DNA of 64,000 nt from Stenotrophomonas maltophilia (GCF_002799245.1 NZ_NEQV01000001.1:737000-800999), one strand, 5' to 3'; shown: positions 31,285 through 42,243, counted from the first letter of the stretch. Program-made: numbers and translations. The notes: generated from the sequence alone by a model not told the origin.

Positions 31285-32283
31285 TCAGCCCAGCATGCCG
31301 TGGCTGGCGACGCCGGCCGGCGGCCAGTTCTCCAGCTTCATGCCGAGCGACAGGCCGCGCTGAGCCAGCACTTCCTTGATCTCGGTGAGCGACTTCTTGC
31401 CCAGATTCGGGGTCTTCAGCAGCTCCACTTCGGTCTTCTGGATCAGATCGCCGATGTAGTAGATGCTTTCAGCCTTCAGGCAGTTGGCCGAACGCACGGT
31501 CAGCTCCAGATCGTCGATCGGGCGCAGCAGCACCGGATCCACGCCGTTGTTGGCCGGCTTGGCCGCACCGCGGTCGCGGTGGGTGAAGTCACCGAACACC
31601 GACAGCTGGTCGCTGAGGATGTCGGCGGCGGTGCGCACGGCTTCCTCGGCGTCGATGGTGCCGTTGGTCTCGATATCGATGACCAGCTTGTCCAGGTCGG
31701 TGCGCTGTTCGACACGCGCCGCTTCCACGGCATAGGCGACACGGCGGACCGGCGAGAACGAGGCATCCAGGACCAGGCGGCCGATGGCACGGGTTTCTTC
31801 GTCCGGACGACGACGCGCGGCAGCCGGCTGGTAGCCGAAACCACGTTCGATCTTCAGACGCATGTTGATCGCCGTATCCTTGGTCAGGTGGCAGATCACA
31901 TGGTCGCCGTTCAGGATCTCCACATTGTGGTCGACCTTGATATCGGCAGCGGTGACAACGCCCGGGCCCTGCTTGGACAGGGACAGGGTGGCGCTGTCGC
32001 CGGAGTGCATACGGATGGCCACGTCCTTGAGGTTCAGCAGGACTTCGAGCACGTCCTCCTGCAGACCTTCGACCGTGGTGTACTCATGCAACACGCCGTC
32101 GATTTCGACTTCCGTGATGGCGAAGCCCGGGATGGACGACAGCAGCACGCGACGCAGGGCGTTGCCCAGCGTATGCCCGTAACCCCGCTCCAAAGGTTCG
32201 ATAACGACCTTTGCACGGGTGTCGGTAAGGCGTTCGATCTGCGGACCGCGAGGACGCAGAACCTGGTTGGCGGTAACCGTCAT
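31285..32283 (-). CDS. rpoA: DNA-directed RNA polymerase subunit alpha
   Basis: A 332-residue assembly scaffold of RNA polymerase. The N-terminal dimerisation domain contains [21 protein letters not shown] linker leads to the C-terminal domain ([20 protein letters not shown] and [13 protein letters not shown]), which contacts UP elements and activators. It follows rpsD by 55 nt. Confidence 0.98.
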   Translation of the reverse strand: MTVTANQVLRPRGPQIERLTDTRAKVVIEPLERGYGHTLGNALRRVLLSSIPGFAITEVEIDGVLHEYTTVEGLQEDVLEVLLNLKDVAIRMHSGDSATLSLSKQGPGVVTAADIKVDHNVEILNGDHVICHLTKDTAINMRLKIERGFGYQPAAARRRPDEETRAIGRLVLDASFSPVRRVAYAVEAARVEQRTDLDKLVIDIETNGTIDAEEAVRTAADILSDQLSVFGDFTHRDRGAAKPANNGVDPVLLRPIDDLELTVRSANCLKAESIYYIGDLIQKTEVELLKTPNLGKKSLTEIKEVLAQRGLSLGMKLENWPPAGVASHGMLG

Positions 32284-32338
32284 GTTGCGGGTTCTCCTAG
32301 TGAACCCCCGGCCGTCGCCGGGGGCTCTCCAATGTGAA

Positions 32339-32968
32339 TTACTTCGAATACAGCTCGACGATCAGCGCTTCGTTGATGTCCGCAGGCAGATCCGAACGAT
32401 CCGGAACAGCCTTGAAGATGCCGGTGAACTTGCCGGAATCCACTTCAACCCACGACGGGCTCAGGTCATGCTGGGCGGCGACGGTCAGGGCTTCCTGGAC
32501 GCGCAGCTGCTTGGCAGCCTTTTCGGACAGGGCGATGGCGTCGCCAGCCTTGACCTGGTACGAAGCCAGGTTGACCGACTTGCCATTCACGGTGACGCCG
32601 CGGTGCGACACCAGCTGACGGGCAGCCGGACGGGTCACGGCGAAGCCCATGCGGTAGACGACGTTGTCCAGGCGGGTTTCCAGCAGCTGCAGCAGGTTCT
32701 CGCCGGTGTTGCCCTTCTTGGTCGAGGCCTTCTTGTAGTAGTTGCGGAACTGACGCTCCAGCAGGCCGTAGATACGCTTGACCTTCTGCTTTTCACGCAG
32801 CTGGGTGGCGTAGTCGGACAGCTTGCCCTTGCGGGCAGTGGCGCCGTGCTGGCCGGGCTTCTGCTCCAGCTTGCACTTGGAGTCCAGCGCACGCGCCGGG
32901 CTCTTCAGGGACAGGTCGGCGCCTTCGCGACGGGCGAGCTTACAGGTAGGACCGATATAACGAGCCAT
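32339..32968 (-). CDS. rpsD: 30S ribosomal protein S4
   Basis: A 209-residue primary 16S rRNA-binding protein; in E. coli it also represses the alpha operon. It begins [19 protein letters not shown] and contains an S4 RNA-binding domain ([20 protein letters not shown]). One zinc-type Cys pair is not complete, so this is the zinc-free form. It lies between rpsK and rpoA. Confidence 0.97.
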   Translation of the reverse strand: MARYIGPTCKLARREGADLSLKSPARALDSKCKLEQKPGQHGATARKGKLSDYATQLREKQKVKRIYGLLERQFRNYYKKASTKKGNTGENLLQLLETRLDNVVYRMGFAVTRPAARQLVSHRGVTVNGKSVNLASYQVKAGDAIALSEKAAKQLRVQEALTVAAQHDLSPSWVEVDSGKFTGIFKAVPDRSDLPADINEALIVELYSK

Positions 32969-32983
32969 TTCTTATCGCTCCCT

Positions 32984-33373
32984 TTAGACGCGACGCTTCT
33001 TCGGCGGACGGCACCCGTTGTGCGGGATAGGCGTCACGTCGATGATGTTGGTGATCTTGTAGCCGACGTTGTTCAACGAACGCACGGCCGACTCACGGCC
33101 CGGACCCGGGCCCTTGATGCGGACTTCCAGCGACTTCACGCCGTAGTCCAGCGCAGCACGACCGGCCTTTTCAGCAGCCACCTGGGCAGCGAACGGGGTC
33201 GACTTGCGCGAACCGCGGAAGCCAGCGCCACCGGAGGTTGCCCACGACAGAGCGTTGCCCTGACGGTCGGTGATGGTGACGATGGTGTTGTTGAACGAAG
33301 CGTGGACGTGGGCAACGCCGTCGGTGACGACGCGCTTGATCTTCTTCTTGGTCTTAGCAGCGGGCTTAGCCAT
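32984..33373 (-). CDS. rpsK: 30S ribosomal protein S11
   Basis: A 129-residue platform protein near the mRNA exit. Conserved [19 protein letters not shown] and the C-terminal [18 protein letters not shown]. Spacing is 11 nt from rpsM and 15 nt to rpsD. Confidence 0.97.
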   Translation of the reverse strand: MAKPAAKTKKKIKRVVTDGVAHVHASFNNTIVTITDRQGNALSWATSGGAGFRGSRKSTPFAAQVAAEKAGRAALDYGVKSLEVRIKGPGPGRESAVRSLNNVGYKITNIIDVTPIPHNGCRPPKKRRV

Positions 33374-33384
33374 TTATAGGTCCC

Positions 33385-33741
33385 TTACTTCCTGATCGCC
33401 TTGCGCGGGCCCTTGCGGGTGCGGGCGTTGGTACGGGTGCGCTGGCCACGCAGCGGCAGACCGCGACGGTGACGCAGGCCGCGGTAGCAGCCCAGGTCCA
33501 TCAGGCGCTTGATCGCGATGCCGATTTCACGGCGCAGATCGCCTTCCACGATGTACTTGCCGACTTCGGCGCGCAGGCGCTCGATTTCCGGCTCCGACAG
33601 ATCGCGGATCTTGGTGGTCGAAGCAACGCCTGCGACTTCGCAGACCTTCTTCGAACGGGTACGGCCGATGCCGTAAATGCTTTGCAACCCGACCCAGACG
33701 TGCTTCTGGGCTGGCAGGTTGACGCCTGCAATACGCGCCAT
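33385..33741 (-). CDS. rpsM: 30S ribosomal protein S13
   Basis: A 118-residue head protein that contacts the P-site tRNA and the B1 bridge. It begins [19 protein letters not shown] and ends in the basic [20 protein letters not shown] tail. It is the first gene of the alpha set here because no rpmJ precedes it; the 347-nt gap upstream probably holds its promoter. Confidence 0.97.
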   Translation of the reverse strand: MARIAGVNLPAQKHVWVGLQSIYGIGRTRSKKVCEVAGVASTTKIRDLSEPEIERLRAEVGKYIVEGDLRREIGIAIKRLMDLGCYRGLRHRRGLPLRGQRTRTNARTRKGPRKAIRK

Positions 33742-34088
33742 GACGCGGTTCTCCAGCTGAGTGATGGCCGACAGCGCGCCTCGGGCACGCCAATCCGGCA
33801 GGATGGATCAAAAAAGTGAACTAGCGATACTAACAAGGTTCCGGTTTACATGGAAGCCCGTGAAACCATTGGTTTCATGAACCCGGCCTGGGGAGTGTGC
33901 CCAGGCTCCGGCGCCGGATGGGGTTGGGCCTGGGGTTTCCCCCGGGACCGCCCGCGCTACTCCAGCGCGGGACCACCTCATCACACCCCCACCCGGAACC
34001 GCTGCGGGGGCCGCCCTTCGTTTGTGTGGCCGAAGTCCGCGAAGCGGAGGGACCATCACGTCAGGAAGACGAAAGTATAACAGGCCTG
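33742..34088. other. long non-coding gap between secY and rpsM
   Basis: 347 bp where many bacteria carry rpmJ (L36). I found no L36-like frame on either strand. It contains stems CCCGCGCT/AGCGCGGG (33951-33971) and TGAAACC/GGTTTCA (33861-33877). A -10-like TATACT on the minus strand lies directly after the secY stop. It probably separates the spc and alpha transcripts. Confidence 0.55.
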
Positions 34089-35456
34089 TCAGCCGCGGGC
34101 AAAACCGCCGCGGTTGCCGCCCTTCAGGTTGGCCTTCTTCAGCAGGCTCTCGTACTGGTGGGACATCAGGTGCGCCTGCACCTGGGCGATGAAGTCCATC
34201 ACCACCACCACCACGATCAGCAGCGAAGTACCACCGAAGTAGAACGAGGCATTCAGCTGCGTGCGCATCAGTTCCGGCAGCAGGCAGACGATCACCAGGT
34301 AAGCCGAGCCGGCCGCGGTCAGGCGGGTCAGCACGCCGTCGATGTAGTCGGCGGTGGCCTTGCCCGGACGGATGCCCGGAATCAGCGCGCCCGACTTCTT
34401 CAGGTTGTCGGCGGTTTCCTGCGAGTTGAACACCAGCGCGGTATAGAAGAACGCGAAACCGGTGATCAGCGCAGCGAACACGATCATGTGCAGCGGCTCG
34501 CCCGGGCCCAGGGCATTAGCGACCTTCTGCAGGACCTGGCCGAAGCTGCTCTGGTTGGCAGCCTGGCCGGACCACATGGCCAGGGTGGCCGGGAAGGCCA
34601 GCAGGCTCGAGGCGAAGATCGCCGGGATGACGCCGGCCATGTTCAGCTTCAGCGGCAGGAACGAGGTCTGGTTCATGTACGCGTTGCGACCGCCCTGGCG
34701 GCGCGCGTAGTTGACCGTGATCCGGCGCTGGCCACGCTCGACGAACACCACGAAGAAGGTGAAGGCGAGCACGACGATGGCGATCAGCAGCAGCTGGATG
34801 AACTGGATGTTGCCGTCGCGGTAAGCGTCGAAGGTGTGGATGACCGCACCCGGCAGGCCGGCGACGATACCGGCGAAGATGATCAGCGACACGCCGTTGC
34901 CGATGCCGCGCTCGGTGACCTGCTCACCGACCCACATCAGGAACATGGTGCCAGCGGTCAGTGCGACCACGGCAGTGAGCACGAAGCCCATGCCCGGCGC
35001 ATACACGACCGGAGCGCCCGACGGCGAGAGCTGGCCCTGCAGGGCCAGCGCGATCGAGCCGCCCTGCACCACTGCCAGCAGCACGGCGCCGATGCGCGAA
35101 TACTGGGTGATCTTGCGGCGACCGGACTCACCTTCCTTCTGCATCGCCTTCAGGGCGGGGAAGATGTGCACGGCCAGCTGCATCACGATCGATGCCGAGA
35201 TGTACGGCATCACGTTCAGCGCGAAGATGCTGAAACGGTGCAGGGCGCCGCCCGAGAACATGTTGAACATGTCCACGATGCCGCCGCCCTGCGTTTGCAT
35301 CATGGCAAGCATGGCATCGGGATTGACGCCCGGCACCGGCACGTAGCAGCCGATGCGATAGACGATCAAAGCCCCGACGACGAACAGCAAACGTTGGCGA
35401 AGTTCAGTGAACTTGCCCATTCCGCCCGCGAGGTTACCGATGCCAGCTTGCGCCAT
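34089..35456 (-). CDS. secY: preprotein translocase subunit SecY
   Basis: A 455-residue, ten-helix channel of the Sec translocase in the inner membrane. Conserved features: [20 protein letters not shown] (plug region, loop to TM2), [15 protein letters not shown], and the C-terminal cytoplasmic [16 protein letters not shown]. Its partner SecE is encoded at 62091-62504. Spacing from rplO is 7 nt. Confidence 0.97.
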   Translation of the reverse strand: MAQAGIGNLAGGMGKFTELRQRLLFVVGALIVYRIGCYVPVPGVNPDAMLAMMQTQGGGIVDMFNMFSGGALHRFSIFALNVMPYISASIVMQLAVHIFPALKAMQKEGESGRRKITQYSRIGAVLLAVVQGGSIALALQGQLSPSGAPVVYAPGMGFVLTAVVALTAGTMFLMWVGEQVTERGIGNGVSLIIFAGIVAGLPGAVIHTFDAYRDGNIQFIQLLLIAIVVLAFTFFVVFVERGQRRITVNYARRQGGRNAYMNQTSFLPLKLNMAGVIPAIFASSLLAFPATLAMWSGQAANQSSFGQVLQKVANALGPGEPLHMIVFAALITGFAFFYTALVFNSQETADNLKKSGALIPGIRPGKATADYIDGVLTRLTAAGSAYLVIVCLLPELMRTQLNASFYFGGTSLLIVVVVVMDFIAQVQAHLMSHQYESLLKKANLKGGNRGGFARG

Positions 35457-35463
35457 GATTTTC

Positions 35464-35907
35464 TTACTCCGTTACGCTGCCGCCGGCAGCTTCGATCGCG
35501 GCCTTGGCACCGGCCGTGGCAGCAATACCCTTCAGGGTGAACGCCTTGGTCACTTCGCCCTTGACGACGACCTTGGCCTTCTTGGCAGTGCTCGGGACCA
35601 GCTTGGCAGCACGCAGGGCGGCGAAGTCGATCTCACCGGCCGGCAGCTTGTCCAGCGCGTACAGCAGCACTTCAGCGGTGTCCTTGGCGATCGGCGAACG
35701 GAAGCCGATCTTCGGCAGACGACGCTGCATGGGGGTCTGGCCGCCTTCGAAGCCAGCCTTGATCTTGCCGCCACCCTTACGGGCGAACGAACCCTTGTGG
35801 CCGCGGCCGGCAGTCTTGCCCAGGCCCGAGCCGATACCGCGACCGACGCGGGTGCGCTCGGTGCGGGCGCCCGGTGCCGGGCTCAGTTCATTGAGACGCA
35901 GAGTCAT
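35464..35907 (-). CDS. rplO: 50S ribosomal protein L15
   Basis: A 147-residue late-assembly protein of the large subunit. Gly/Arg-rich N-terminus ([20 protein letters not shown]) and conserved [18 protein letters not shown]. It sits between rpmD (6 nt) and secY (7 nt). Confidence 0.97.
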   Translation of the reverse strand: MTLRLNELSPAPGARTERTRVGRGIGSGLGKTAGRGHKGSFARKGGGKIKAGFEGGQTPMQRRLPKIGFRSPIAKDTAEVLLYALDKLPAGEIDFAALRAAKLVPSTAKKAKVVVKGEVTKAFTLKGIAATAGAKAAIEAAGGSVTE

Positions 35908-35913
35908 GATCGA

Positions 35914-36105
35914 TTACTCCTCAACCTTGACGAGGTAGTGAACGGTGTTGATCAGGCCGCGAACCTGCGGGCTGTCCTTCAGTTCACGCACATCGTTGAG
36001 CTTGTTCAGACCCAGAGCACGCACCGACAGGCGGTGACGCGACTGAGTACCACGCAGGCCGCGCACCAGGCGCACCTTCACAGTCTTGTTGGACTCATTA
36101 GCCAT
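35914..36105 (-). CDS. rpmD: 50S ribosomal protein L30
   Basis: A 63-residue protein with the usual [20 protein letters not shown] core. Its start overlaps the rpsE stop by 8 nt, which suggests translational coupling. Confidence 0.95.
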   Translation of the reverse strand: MANESNKTVKVRLVRGLRGTQSRHRLSVRALGLNKLNDVRELKDSPQVRGLINTVHYLVKVEE

Positions 36106-36640
36106 GGTTGAGTTCCTCCACCTTCTTGCCGCGCTTGGCCGCGATGCGAGCCGGCGACTGCGCAGCAGTCAGGCCCTTCACGGTGGCACGCACCAGGTTG
36201 ATCGGGTTGCGCGAACCGGTGGCCTTGGCCAGCACGTTCTTCACGCCAACGGCTTCCAGCACGGCGCGCATGGCACCGCCGGCGATGACGCCGGTACCTT
36301 CCGAAGCCGGCTGCATGAACACGCGGGCTGCGCCGTGACCATCCTTGATGGTGTGCCACAGGGTGCCGTTGTTCAGGTCAACGCTGACCAGGTTCTTGCG
36401 GGCCTGTTCCATCGACTTCTGGATGGCGACCGGCACTTCGCGGGCCTTGCCATAACCGAAACCGACCTTGCCTTCGCCGTCGCCGACAACGGTCAGGGCG
36501 GTGAAGGTGAACTGGCGGCCACCCTTGACGGTCTTGCTGACGCGGTTGACCGCGACCAGCTTTTCGATCATGCCGTCGTCGATCTTCTCTTCGCGGTTAC
36601 GGTCGCGATCGCGACCCCGCTGCTGACGCTCTTCTGCCAT
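36098..36640 (-). CDS. rpsE: 30S ribosomal protein S5
   Basis: A 180-residue protein of the decoding-fidelity region. The basic N-terminal extension ([15 protein letters not shown]) is typical of Xanthomonadaceae. The S5 double-stranded RNA-binding motif is [20 protein letters not shown], and [20 protein letters not shown] follows. Start ATG 36640 rather than a start 12 codons upstream, because MAEERQQR matches the family. Confidence 0.96.
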   Translation of the reverse strand: MAEERQQRGRDRDRNREEKIDDGMIEKLVAVNRVSKTVKGGRQFTFTALTVVGDGEGKVGFGYGKAREVPVAIQKSMEQARKNLVSVDLNNGTLWHTIKDGHGAARVFMQPASEGTGVIAGGAMRAVLEAVGVKNVLAKATGSRNPINLVRATVKGLTAAQSPARIAAKRGKKVEELNHG

Positions 36641-36739
36641 GTTGATTCCTTGGTTGTTTGGGTATGTACGGCTCAAGGCCGCTTATGGTTGTGAAGTAAC
36701 ACGTCGTTCCGGTGGGCCGCTGCAGAAGAGCGGCGCCGT

Positions 36740-36794
36740 CCAGCCTCACTCAGGCTGGCGAGCAGGCGGGCAGGAGGCCATCGGCCCCCTGCCC
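36740..36794 (-). other. two hairpins in the rplR-rpsE gap
   Basis: CCAGCCT/AGGCTGG (36740-36758) and GGGCAGG/CCTGCCC with inner GGCC/GGCC (36768-36794) fill much of a 161-nt gap that is normally short. They lie just after rplR; their role is unknown. Confidence 0.45.
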
Positions 36795-36801
36795 TGATCC
36801 C

Positions 36802-37155
36802 TTAGAACTGCAGACCGGCTTCGCGGGCGGCTTCTGCCAGGGCCTTGATGCGGCCGTGGTAGCGGTAGCCCGAACGATCGAAGGCAACCTTCTCGACGCC
36901 GGCGGCCTTGGCGCGCTCAGCGACGATGCGGCCAACCTTGGCAGCGGCATCGGCGTTCTTGCCGTTCTTCAGGCCTTCCATGACGTCGGTCTGGGTGGTG
37001 TTGGCAGCAGCCAGCACCTTGGAACCGTCAGCGGTGAAGACCTGGGCGTACAGGTGCTGGCCGGTGCGCAGCACCGACAGGCGGGCGACGCCGAGCTCAC
37101 GGATGTGGGCGCGGGTCGACTTGGCGCGACGCAGGCGGGCGATGTTCTTGTTCAT
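36802..37155 (-). CDS. rplR: 50S ribosomal protein L18
   Basis: A 117-residue 5S rRNA-binding protein. Conserved [20 protein letters not shown] and [20 protein letters not shown], ending in GLQF. It follows rplF by 32 nt. Confidence 0.96.
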   Translation of the reverse strand: MNKNIARLRRAKSTRAHIRELGVARLSVLRTGQHLYAQVFTADGSKVLAAANTTQTDVMEGLKNGKNADAAAKVGRIVAERAKAAGVEKVAFDRSGYRYHGRIKALAEAAREAGLQF

Positions 37156-37187
37156 GATGTTTTTCCCTTGAAAGCGGAAGAGCCTAA

Positions 37188-37712
37188 TTAGGCCTTCTTG
37201 GCTTCCTTACGGATGATGACTTCGTCGGAGTACTTCACGCCCTTGCCCTTGTACGGTTCCGGCTTGCGGAACGCACGGATCTTGGCGGCGACTTCACCGA
37301 CGACCTGCTTGTCAGCGCCCTGCACCAGGATCTCGGTCTGGGTCGGGGTGGTGATGGTGATGCCTTCCGGCGCCACGAACACGACCGGGTGCGAGAAACC
37401 GAGCGACAGGCTCAGGTCCTTGCCCTGCATGGCAGCGCGGTAACCCACGCCGACCAGCTCGAGCTTGCGCTCGAAGCCTTCGGACACGCCCTTGACCATG
37501 TTGGCCAGGATCGCACGCACGGTACCGGTCAGTGCGACCAGGTCGGCGCTCTCGGTGCTCAGGGTGGCAACGCCGTTGTCGACGTTGATGGCAATACCGG
37601 CCGGCTTGACCAGCGACAGGGTGCCCTTCGGGCCCTTGACGGTGATGCTTTCCGACTGGACGTTCAGTTCGACCTTACCCAGGGTGACGGGCTTCTTGGC
37701 TACGCGGGACAT
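37188..37712 (-). CDS. rplF: 50S ribosomal protein L6
   Basis: A 174-residue protein near the factor-binding site. The L6 signature is [20 protein letters not shown] at the C-terminus, and it begins [20 protein letters not shown]. It lies 18 nt after rpsH. Confidence 0.97.
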   Translation of the reverse strand: MSRVAKKPVTLGKVELNVQSESITVKGPKGTLSLVKPAGIAINVDNGVATLSTESADLVALTGTVRAILANMVKGVSEGFERKLELVGVGYRAAMQGKDLSLSLGFSHPVVFVAPEGITITTPTQTEILVQGADKQVVGEVAAKIRAFRKPEPYKGKGVKYSDEVIIRKEAKKA

Positions 37713-37730
37713 ATTCTTACTCCTCTCGCC

Positions 37731-38129
37731 TTAGGCCACGAAGCACAGGACTTCGCCGCCGACGCCCAGCTGGCGCGCCTGCGCATCAGTCATGATGCCC
37801 TTGGAGGTGGAAATGATGGAGATACCCAGGCCGTTCATGACCTTCGGCAGCTCGCTCTTGCCGCGGTACTGGCGCAGGCCCGAACGCGAGAAGCGCTTCA
37901 GGGTCGCGATGACCGGCTTGCCTTCGAAATACTTCAGCACGATTTCCAGCTCGGACTTGTTGTTTTCCAGCTGGGTCACGCGCAGGTCGGTGATGTAACC
38001 CTCGTCCTTCAGGACCTGGGCGATCGCAACCTTGATCTTGGACGACGGGGCTTTCACCGTCTGCTTGCCAACCGCGGCCGCATTCTTGATGCGGACCAGC
38101 AGGTCGGCGATGGGATCAGTCATGCTCAT
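37731..38129 (-). CDS. rpsH: 30S ribosomal protein S8
   Basis: A 132-residue central-domain 16S rRNA-binding protein. In E. coli S8 represses the spc operon by binding near rplE. Begins [17 protein letters not shown], with the signature [20 protein letters not shown]. It is preceded by an unusual 259-nt structured gap. Confidence 0.97.
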   Translation of the reverse strand: MSMTDPIADLLVRIKNAAAVGKQTVKAPSSKIKVAIAQVLKDEGYITDLRVTQLENNKSELEIVLKYFEGKPVIATLKRFSRSGLRQYRGKSELPKVMNGLGISIISTSKGIMTDAQARQLGVGGEVLCFVA

Positions 38130-38261
38130 ATGAGTACCTTTGAGTGCACCGATATCCGCTTTCGCGAAAATCTGTTGTCTCCTGGAAACGGGCCAGGTCC
38201 CTTGATGCAGCGGGCCAAGGGCCCACTCCTACAACCCCGTTTGCGCAGGGCAAGACGCGGG

Positions 38262-38365
38262 AGTATACGCCAAAAGAGCCCGACTTGCGTCGGGCTCTTC
38301 GGGTTTTTTCGCAGAAAGGAAGCTGAACGCCTCCCCTCCCCGGTTCAGCAGCCCCCGAAGGGGCT
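38262..38365 (-). promoter_or_regulatory. structured rpsN-rpsH gap: hairpins, terminator-like stem, -10 element
   Basis: In transcription order (minus): stem AGCCCC-CGAA-GGGGCT (38350-38365), stem GCTGAAC/GTTCAGC (38322-38349), and an 11-bp stem AAGAGCCCGAC-TTGC-GTCGGGCTCTT (38274-38299) followed by TTTTGG. Then TATACT (38262-38267) could start a new transcript. The big stem also has a T6 run on the plus strand. It may be a partial terminator with a restart promoter for rpsH onward. Confidence 0.5.
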
Positions 38366-38388
38366 CCTGATCGCAGGGCCGGCTGGGA

Positions 38389-38694
38389 TTACCAGCTGGC
38401 CTTGCGCAGACCCGGGACGTCGCCACGCATGGTGGCTTCGCGCAGCTTGTTGCGGCCAAGGCCGAACTTGCTGTAGACGCCACGCGGACGACCCGACAGC
38501 TCGCAACGGTTGCGCTGGCGGCTCGGCGACGAATCGCGCGGCAGCTTGGCCAGCTTGGTTGCGGCGTCGATCTTCTCTTCGTAGGTCGCATCCACGGAGG
38601 ACACGATCTTCTTCAGAGCCGCACGCTTTTCAGCGTACTTCTTGGCCAGCTTTTCCCGCTTGATGTCGCGGTTGACCATGGAGGTCTTTGCCAT
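38389..38694 (-). CDS. rpsN: 30S ribosomal protein S14
   Basis: A 101-residue, zinc-independent (long) form without the CxxC pairs. Ends [20 protein letters not shown] then GLRKASW. It begins [20 protein letters not shown]. It lies 18 nt after rplE and before a long structured gap. Confidence 0.97.
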   Translation of the reverse strand: MAKTSMVNRDIKREKLAKKYAEKRAALKKIVSSVDATYEEKIDAATKLAKLPRDSSPSRQRNRCELSGRPRGVYSKFGLGRNKLREATMRGDVPGLRKASW

Positions 38695-38712
38695 TTCGGT
38701 TTCCTCGACAGA

Positions 38713-39255
38713 TCAGTTACGGAACGGGAACTTGAACGCCGCCAGCAGCGCCTTCGCTTCCGCGTCGGTCTTCGCAGTGGTGGTGATGGCGATATCCATA
38801 CCGCGGATCGCGTCGACAGCGTCGAAGTCGATTTCCGGGAAGATGATCTGCTCCTTCACACCCATGTTGAAGTTGCCGCGACCGTCGAAGGAACGACCGG
38901 AAACACCACGGAAGTCGCGCACGCGCGGCAGCGAGATGTTGATCAGGCGGTCCAGGAACTCGTACATCTTGTGGCGACGCAGCGTGGTCTTGCAGCCGAT
39001 CGGCCAACCATCGCGGATCTTGAACGACGCGACCGACACACGCGACTTGGTGACAACCGGCTTCTGGCCGGAAATCTTGGTCATGTCGCCGACGGCGTTT
39101 TCCAGGATCTTCTTGTTGGTGGCCGCTTCGCCGACACCCATGTTCAGGGTGACCTTGACCAGCTTCGGCACTTCCATCGGATTGGTGTAGCCGAACTGCT
39201 TCATCAGCGCCGGCACCACTTCGTCCTTGTAGAACTTTTCGAGACGGGAACTCAT
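38713..39255 (-). CDS. rplE: 50S ribosomal protein L5
   Basis: A 180-residue 5S rRNA-binding protein of the central protuberance. Conserved [20 protein letters not shown] and [20 protein letters not shown]. It follows rplX by 11 nt. Confidence 0.97.
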   Translation of the reverse strand: MSSRLEKFYKDEVVPALMKQFGYTNPMEVPKLVKVTLNMGVGEAATNKKILENAVGDMTKISGQKPVVTKSRVSVASFKIRDGWPIGCKTTLRRHKMYEFLDRLINISLPRVRDFRGVSGRSFDGRGNFNMGVKEQIIFPEIDFDAVDAIRGMDIAITTTAKTDAEAKALLAAFKFPFRN

Positions 39256-39266
39256 CTTCTCATTCC

Positions 39267-39584
39267 TCAGGCGTCGAGCGCCTCACCGCTGGAGCGGAAC
39301 ACACGCAGTTTGCGTCCATCCTCCAGCACCTTGAAGCCAACGCGTTCACCCTTGCCCGAAGCCGGGTTCAGGACGTTCACGTTGGAGATATGGATCGAAG
39401 CTTCGCGCTCGACCACGCCGCCGGCAACACCTGCCTGCGGGTTCGGCTTGGTGTGGCGCTTGACGATGTTCACGTTGGCGACGACCACACGATCGCCGTC
39501 GACGCGGACGACTTCGCCCTGCTTGCCCTTGTCCTTGCCAGCGTTGACGACAACCTGGTCGCCCTTCTTGATACGGTTAGCCAT
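39267..39584 (-). CDS. rplX: 50S ribosomal protein L24
   Basis: A 105-residue assembly initiator with a KOW motif ([20 protein letters not shown]). It continues [14 protein letters not shown]. Spacing is 16 nt from rplN and 11 nt to rplE. Confidence 0.96.
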
Positions 39585-39600
39585 GATTATCTCCTGTCGC

Positions 39601-39969
39601 TCACAGCACTTCGGGAGCGAGCGAGACGATCTTCATGAACTTCTCCGAACGAAGTTCACGGGTCACCGGCCCGAAGATACGGGTACCGATCGGCTCCTGC
39701 TTGTTGTTCAGCAGGACGGCAGCGTTGCCGTCGAAGCGGATCAGCGAACCGTCGGCGCGACGCACACCCTTACGGGTACGCACCACGACGGCGTCATACA
39801 CTTCACCCTTCTTGACCTTGCCGCGCGGAATTGCATCCTTCACGGTGACCTTGATGATGTCGCCGATACCGGCGTAACGGCGCTTGGAACCACCCAGCAC
39901 CTTGAAGCACATCACCTGCTTGGCACCCGAATTGTCCGCGACGTCAAGGTAGCTCTGCATCTGGATCAT
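39601..39969 (-). CDS. rplN: 50S ribosomal protein L14
   Basis: A 122-residue protein, first of the spc set. Begins [20 protein letters not shown] and has [20 protein letters not shown]. It follows rpsQ by only 12 nt, so S10 and spc genes are probably read through here. Confidence 0.97.
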
Positions 39970-39981
39970 GATTCAGACTCC

Positions 39982-40251
39982 TTATTCAGCCGCACGCGTG
40001 ATGACTTCCACCACGCGCCAGTTCTTGGTCTTGGACATCGGAGCAATCTCGGTCACGCGGACGACATCGCCTTCCTTGCAGGCGTTGTCGGCATCGTGGG
40101 CGTGCAGCTTGGTCGAGCGCTTGATGTACTTGCCGTACAGCGCGTGCTTGACCTGACGCTCAACCAGGACGGTAACCGTCTTGTCCATCTTGTTGCTGAC
40201 GACACGGCCTTCGACCGTGCGCAGCGTCTTGTTTTCAGTATTGTCGCTCAT
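39982..40251 (-). CDS. rpsQ: 30S ribosomal protein S17
   Basis: An 89-residue primary 16S rRNA-binding protein. The core is [20 protein letters not shown], with the OB-fold C-terminal part [23 protein letters not shown] 40251 (MSDNTENK) is chosen over one three codons upstream for family length. Confidence 0.96.
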   Translation of the reverse strand: MSDNTENKTLRTVEGRVVSNKMDKTVTVLVERQVKHALYGKYIKRSTKLHAHDADNACKEGDVVRVTEIAPMSKTKNWRVVEVITRAAE

Positions 40252-40262
40252 AGCGGCCATCC

Positions 40263-40448
40263 TTACTTCGTGCTGCCGAGCAGGGTCTTGACGCGAGCAA
40301 TCTCGCGACGGACCCGGCGGATGTCGTGGGTCTTCGGCAGCTGGCCGGTGACCTGCTGCATACGGACAGAGAACTGTTCCTTACGCAGGTCGATCAGGTG
40401 GGCCTTGAGTTCGTCAGCCGACTTTTCACGGAGAGTTTTGATATCCAT
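40263..40448 (-). CDS. rpmC: 50S ribosomal protein L29
   Basis: A 61-residue tunnel-exit protein. [18 protein letters not shown] and [11 protein letters not shown] are typical. Its ATG shares one base with the rplP stop (ATGA), implying coupling. Confidence 0.96.
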   Translation of the reverse strand: MDIKTLREKSADELKAHLIDLRKEQFSVRMQQVTGQLPKTHDIRRVRREIARVKTLLGSTK

Positions 40449-40861
40449 CAGCGCACCGTCCGGGTCACGAAAGTGGTGGTGACCGAGAGCTTCGCGGCGG
40501 CCAGGCGGAACGCCTCGCGTGCCACCTCCTCGGAAACACCCTCGATTTCATAGATCATGCGGCCGGGCTGGATCTGGGCCACCCAGTATTCCACGTTGCC
40601 CTTACCCGAACCCATTCGAACTTCGATGGGCTTCTTGGTGATGGGCTTGTCGGGGAACACGCGGATCCACATCTTGCCACCGCGCTTGACGTAGCGGCTG
40701 ATCGAGCGGCGGGCCGCTTCGATCTGACGCGCGGTCAGCTGACCGTGGGCGGTTGCCTTCAGGCCGTACTCGCCGAAGCTGACAGCGTTGGCGCTCCAGC
40801 TCAGGCCATCGTTACGGCCCTTGTGTACCTTGCGGTACTTGGTTCGCTTGGGTTGCAACAT
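40448..40861 (-). CDS. rplP: 50S ribosomal protein L16
   Basis: A 137-residue protein near the A site. Begins [20 protein letters not shown] and includes [20 protein letters not shown]. It follows rpsC by 5 nt. Confidence 0.97.
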   Translation of the reverse strand: MLQPKRTKYRKVHKGRNDGLSWSANAVSFGEYGLKATAHGQLTARQIEAARRSISRYVKRGGKMWIRVFPDKPITKKPIEVRMGSGKGNVEYWVAQIQPGRMIYEIEGVSEEVAREAFRLAAAKLSVTTTFVTRTVR

Positions 40862-40866
40862 TGTCG

Positions 40867-41601
40867 TTACCTCGCTTCACGGGCCGGGCGCTGACGGTCA
40901 CCGCGATCGCCGCGATCATGACGATCGTTGCGCGACGGGGTGTCGTCCTGCTTTTCCTGGCCAACCTGGGAGAAATCGAAGACTTCGCCCTTGTAGATCC
41001 AGACCTTGATGCCGATGATGCCGTAGGTCGTCTTGGCTTCAGCGAAGCCATAGTCGATGTCGGCACGCAGGGTGTGCAGCGGCACGCGGCCTTCGCGGTA
41101 CCACTCCGAACGGGCGATTTCTGCACCGTTGAGGCGGCCACCGACGTTGACCTTGATGCCCAGGGCACCCAGGCGCATCGCGTTGCCGACCGAGCGCTTC
41201 ATTGCACGGCGGAACATGATGCGACGCTCCAGCTGCTGGGCGATCGACTCGGCAACGAGCTGCGCGTCCAGTTCCGGCTTGCGCACTTCGGTGACGTTGA
41301 TGTGCGCCGGGACGCCCATCATCTCGCTCACTTCCTTGCGCAGCTTCTCGATGTCCTCACCGCGCTTGCCGATCACCACGCCCGGACGGGCGGTGTGGAT
41401 CGTCACGCGAGCGGTCTTGGCCGGACGCTCGATCAGGATCTTGCTGATGCCGGCCTGAGCCAGCTTCTTGCGCAGCATTTCGCGCACTTTCAGGTCGGCT
41501 GCCAGGTAACCAGCGAACTCGGCCTTGTTGGCGTACCACTTGGAGTTCCAGTCCTTGGAAATGCCGAGGCGGATACCAATCGGATGAACTTTATGACCCA
41601 T
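40867..41601 (-). CDS. rpsC: 30S ribosomal protein S3
   Basis: A 244-residue mRNA-entry protein with an N-terminal KH domain ([20 protein letters not shown]). Core [20 protein letters not shown]. The charged C-terminal tail ([19 protein letters not shown]) is longer and more Arg/Asp-rich than in E. coli, which is common in this family of bacteria. Confidence 0.97.
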   Translation of the reverse strand: MGHKVHPIGIRLGISKDWNSKWYANKAEFAGYLAADLKVREMLRKKLAQAGISKILIERPAKTARVTIHTARPGVVIGKRGEDIEKLRKEVSEMMGVPAHINVTEVRKPELDAQLVAESIAQQLERRIMFRRAMKRSVGNAMRLGALGIKVNVGGRLNGAEIARSEWYREGRVPLHTLRADIDYGFAEAKTTYGIIGIKVWIYKGEVFDFSQVGQEKQDDTPSRNDRHDRGDRGDRQRPAREAR

Positions 41602-41619
41602 GGTCTTTTCCTTATCCGC

Positions 41620-41955
41620 TTACTTGGCGGCGCCCACAACCACAGTGATGTGGCTGGTGCGCTTGAGGATGCGGGTACCGCGGCCTTTCGCCCGCGCCAT
41701 GAAACGCTTCAGGGTCGGACCTTCATCAACCATGATGGTCTGAACCTTCAGCTCGTCGACGTCGGCGCCCTGGTTGTTCTCGGCGTTGGCAATTGCCGAC
41801 TCCACCACCTTCTTGATCAGGTGGGCAGCCTTCTTGTCCGAGAACTTCAGCAGGTTGACCGCACGCTCGGCCGGCAGACCGCGCACCTGGTCAGCGACCA
41901 GACGAGCCTTCTGCGGGGAGATGCGCGCAGTGCGCAGGATGGCTTTCGCTTCCAT
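41620..41955 (-). CDS. rplV: 50S ribosomal protein L22
   Basis: A 111-residue protein whose beta-hairpin lines the exit tunnel. [20 protein letters not shown] and [23 protein letters not shown] 41955 is preferred over 41961 because AGGAG is then 8 nt away instead of 2. The tunnel-loop region shows no insertion. Confidence 0.96.
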   Translation of the reverse strand: MEAKAILRTARISPQKARLVADQVRGLPAERAVNLLKFSDKKAAHLIKKVVESAIANAENNQGADVDELKVQTIMVDEGPTLKRFMARAKGRGTRILKRTSHITVVVGAAK

Positions 41956-41967
41956 TGTCATCTCTCC

Positions 41968-42237
41968 TTACTTGCCCGACTTCTTGTCACCACCGTGACC
42001 CTTGAAGGTCCGGGTGATGGCAAATTCGCCGAGCTTGTGGCCGACCATGTTCTCGTTGACGAGAACCGGGATGTGGTTCTTGCCGTTATGCACGGCAATG
42101 GTGACGCCTACCATGTCAGGCAGGATCATCGAACGGCGCGACCAGGTCTTGATCGGCTTCTTGCTGCCCGCAGCGGCCTCCACCTTCTTGACGAGGTGGT
42201 GATCGACGAACGGGCCCTTCTTGAGTGAACGTGCCAT
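41968..42237 (-). CDS. rpsS: 30S ribosomal protein S19
   Basis: An 89-residue head protein. [20 protein letters not shown] and [20 protein letters not shown] are diagnostic. It lies between rplB (6 nt) and rplV (12 nt). Confidence 0.97.
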   Translation of the reverse strand: MARSLKKGPFVDHHLVKKVEAAAGSKKPIKTWSRRSMILPDMVGVTIAVHNGKNHIPVLVNENMVGHKLGEFAITRTFKGHGGDKKSGK

Positions 42238-42243
42238 GGTCGA

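Noticed and set aside
33808..34059. Possible small gene in the secY-rpsM gap
   Set aside because: The only frame is Pro/Gly/Ala-rich with no ribosome site and no similarity to L36.
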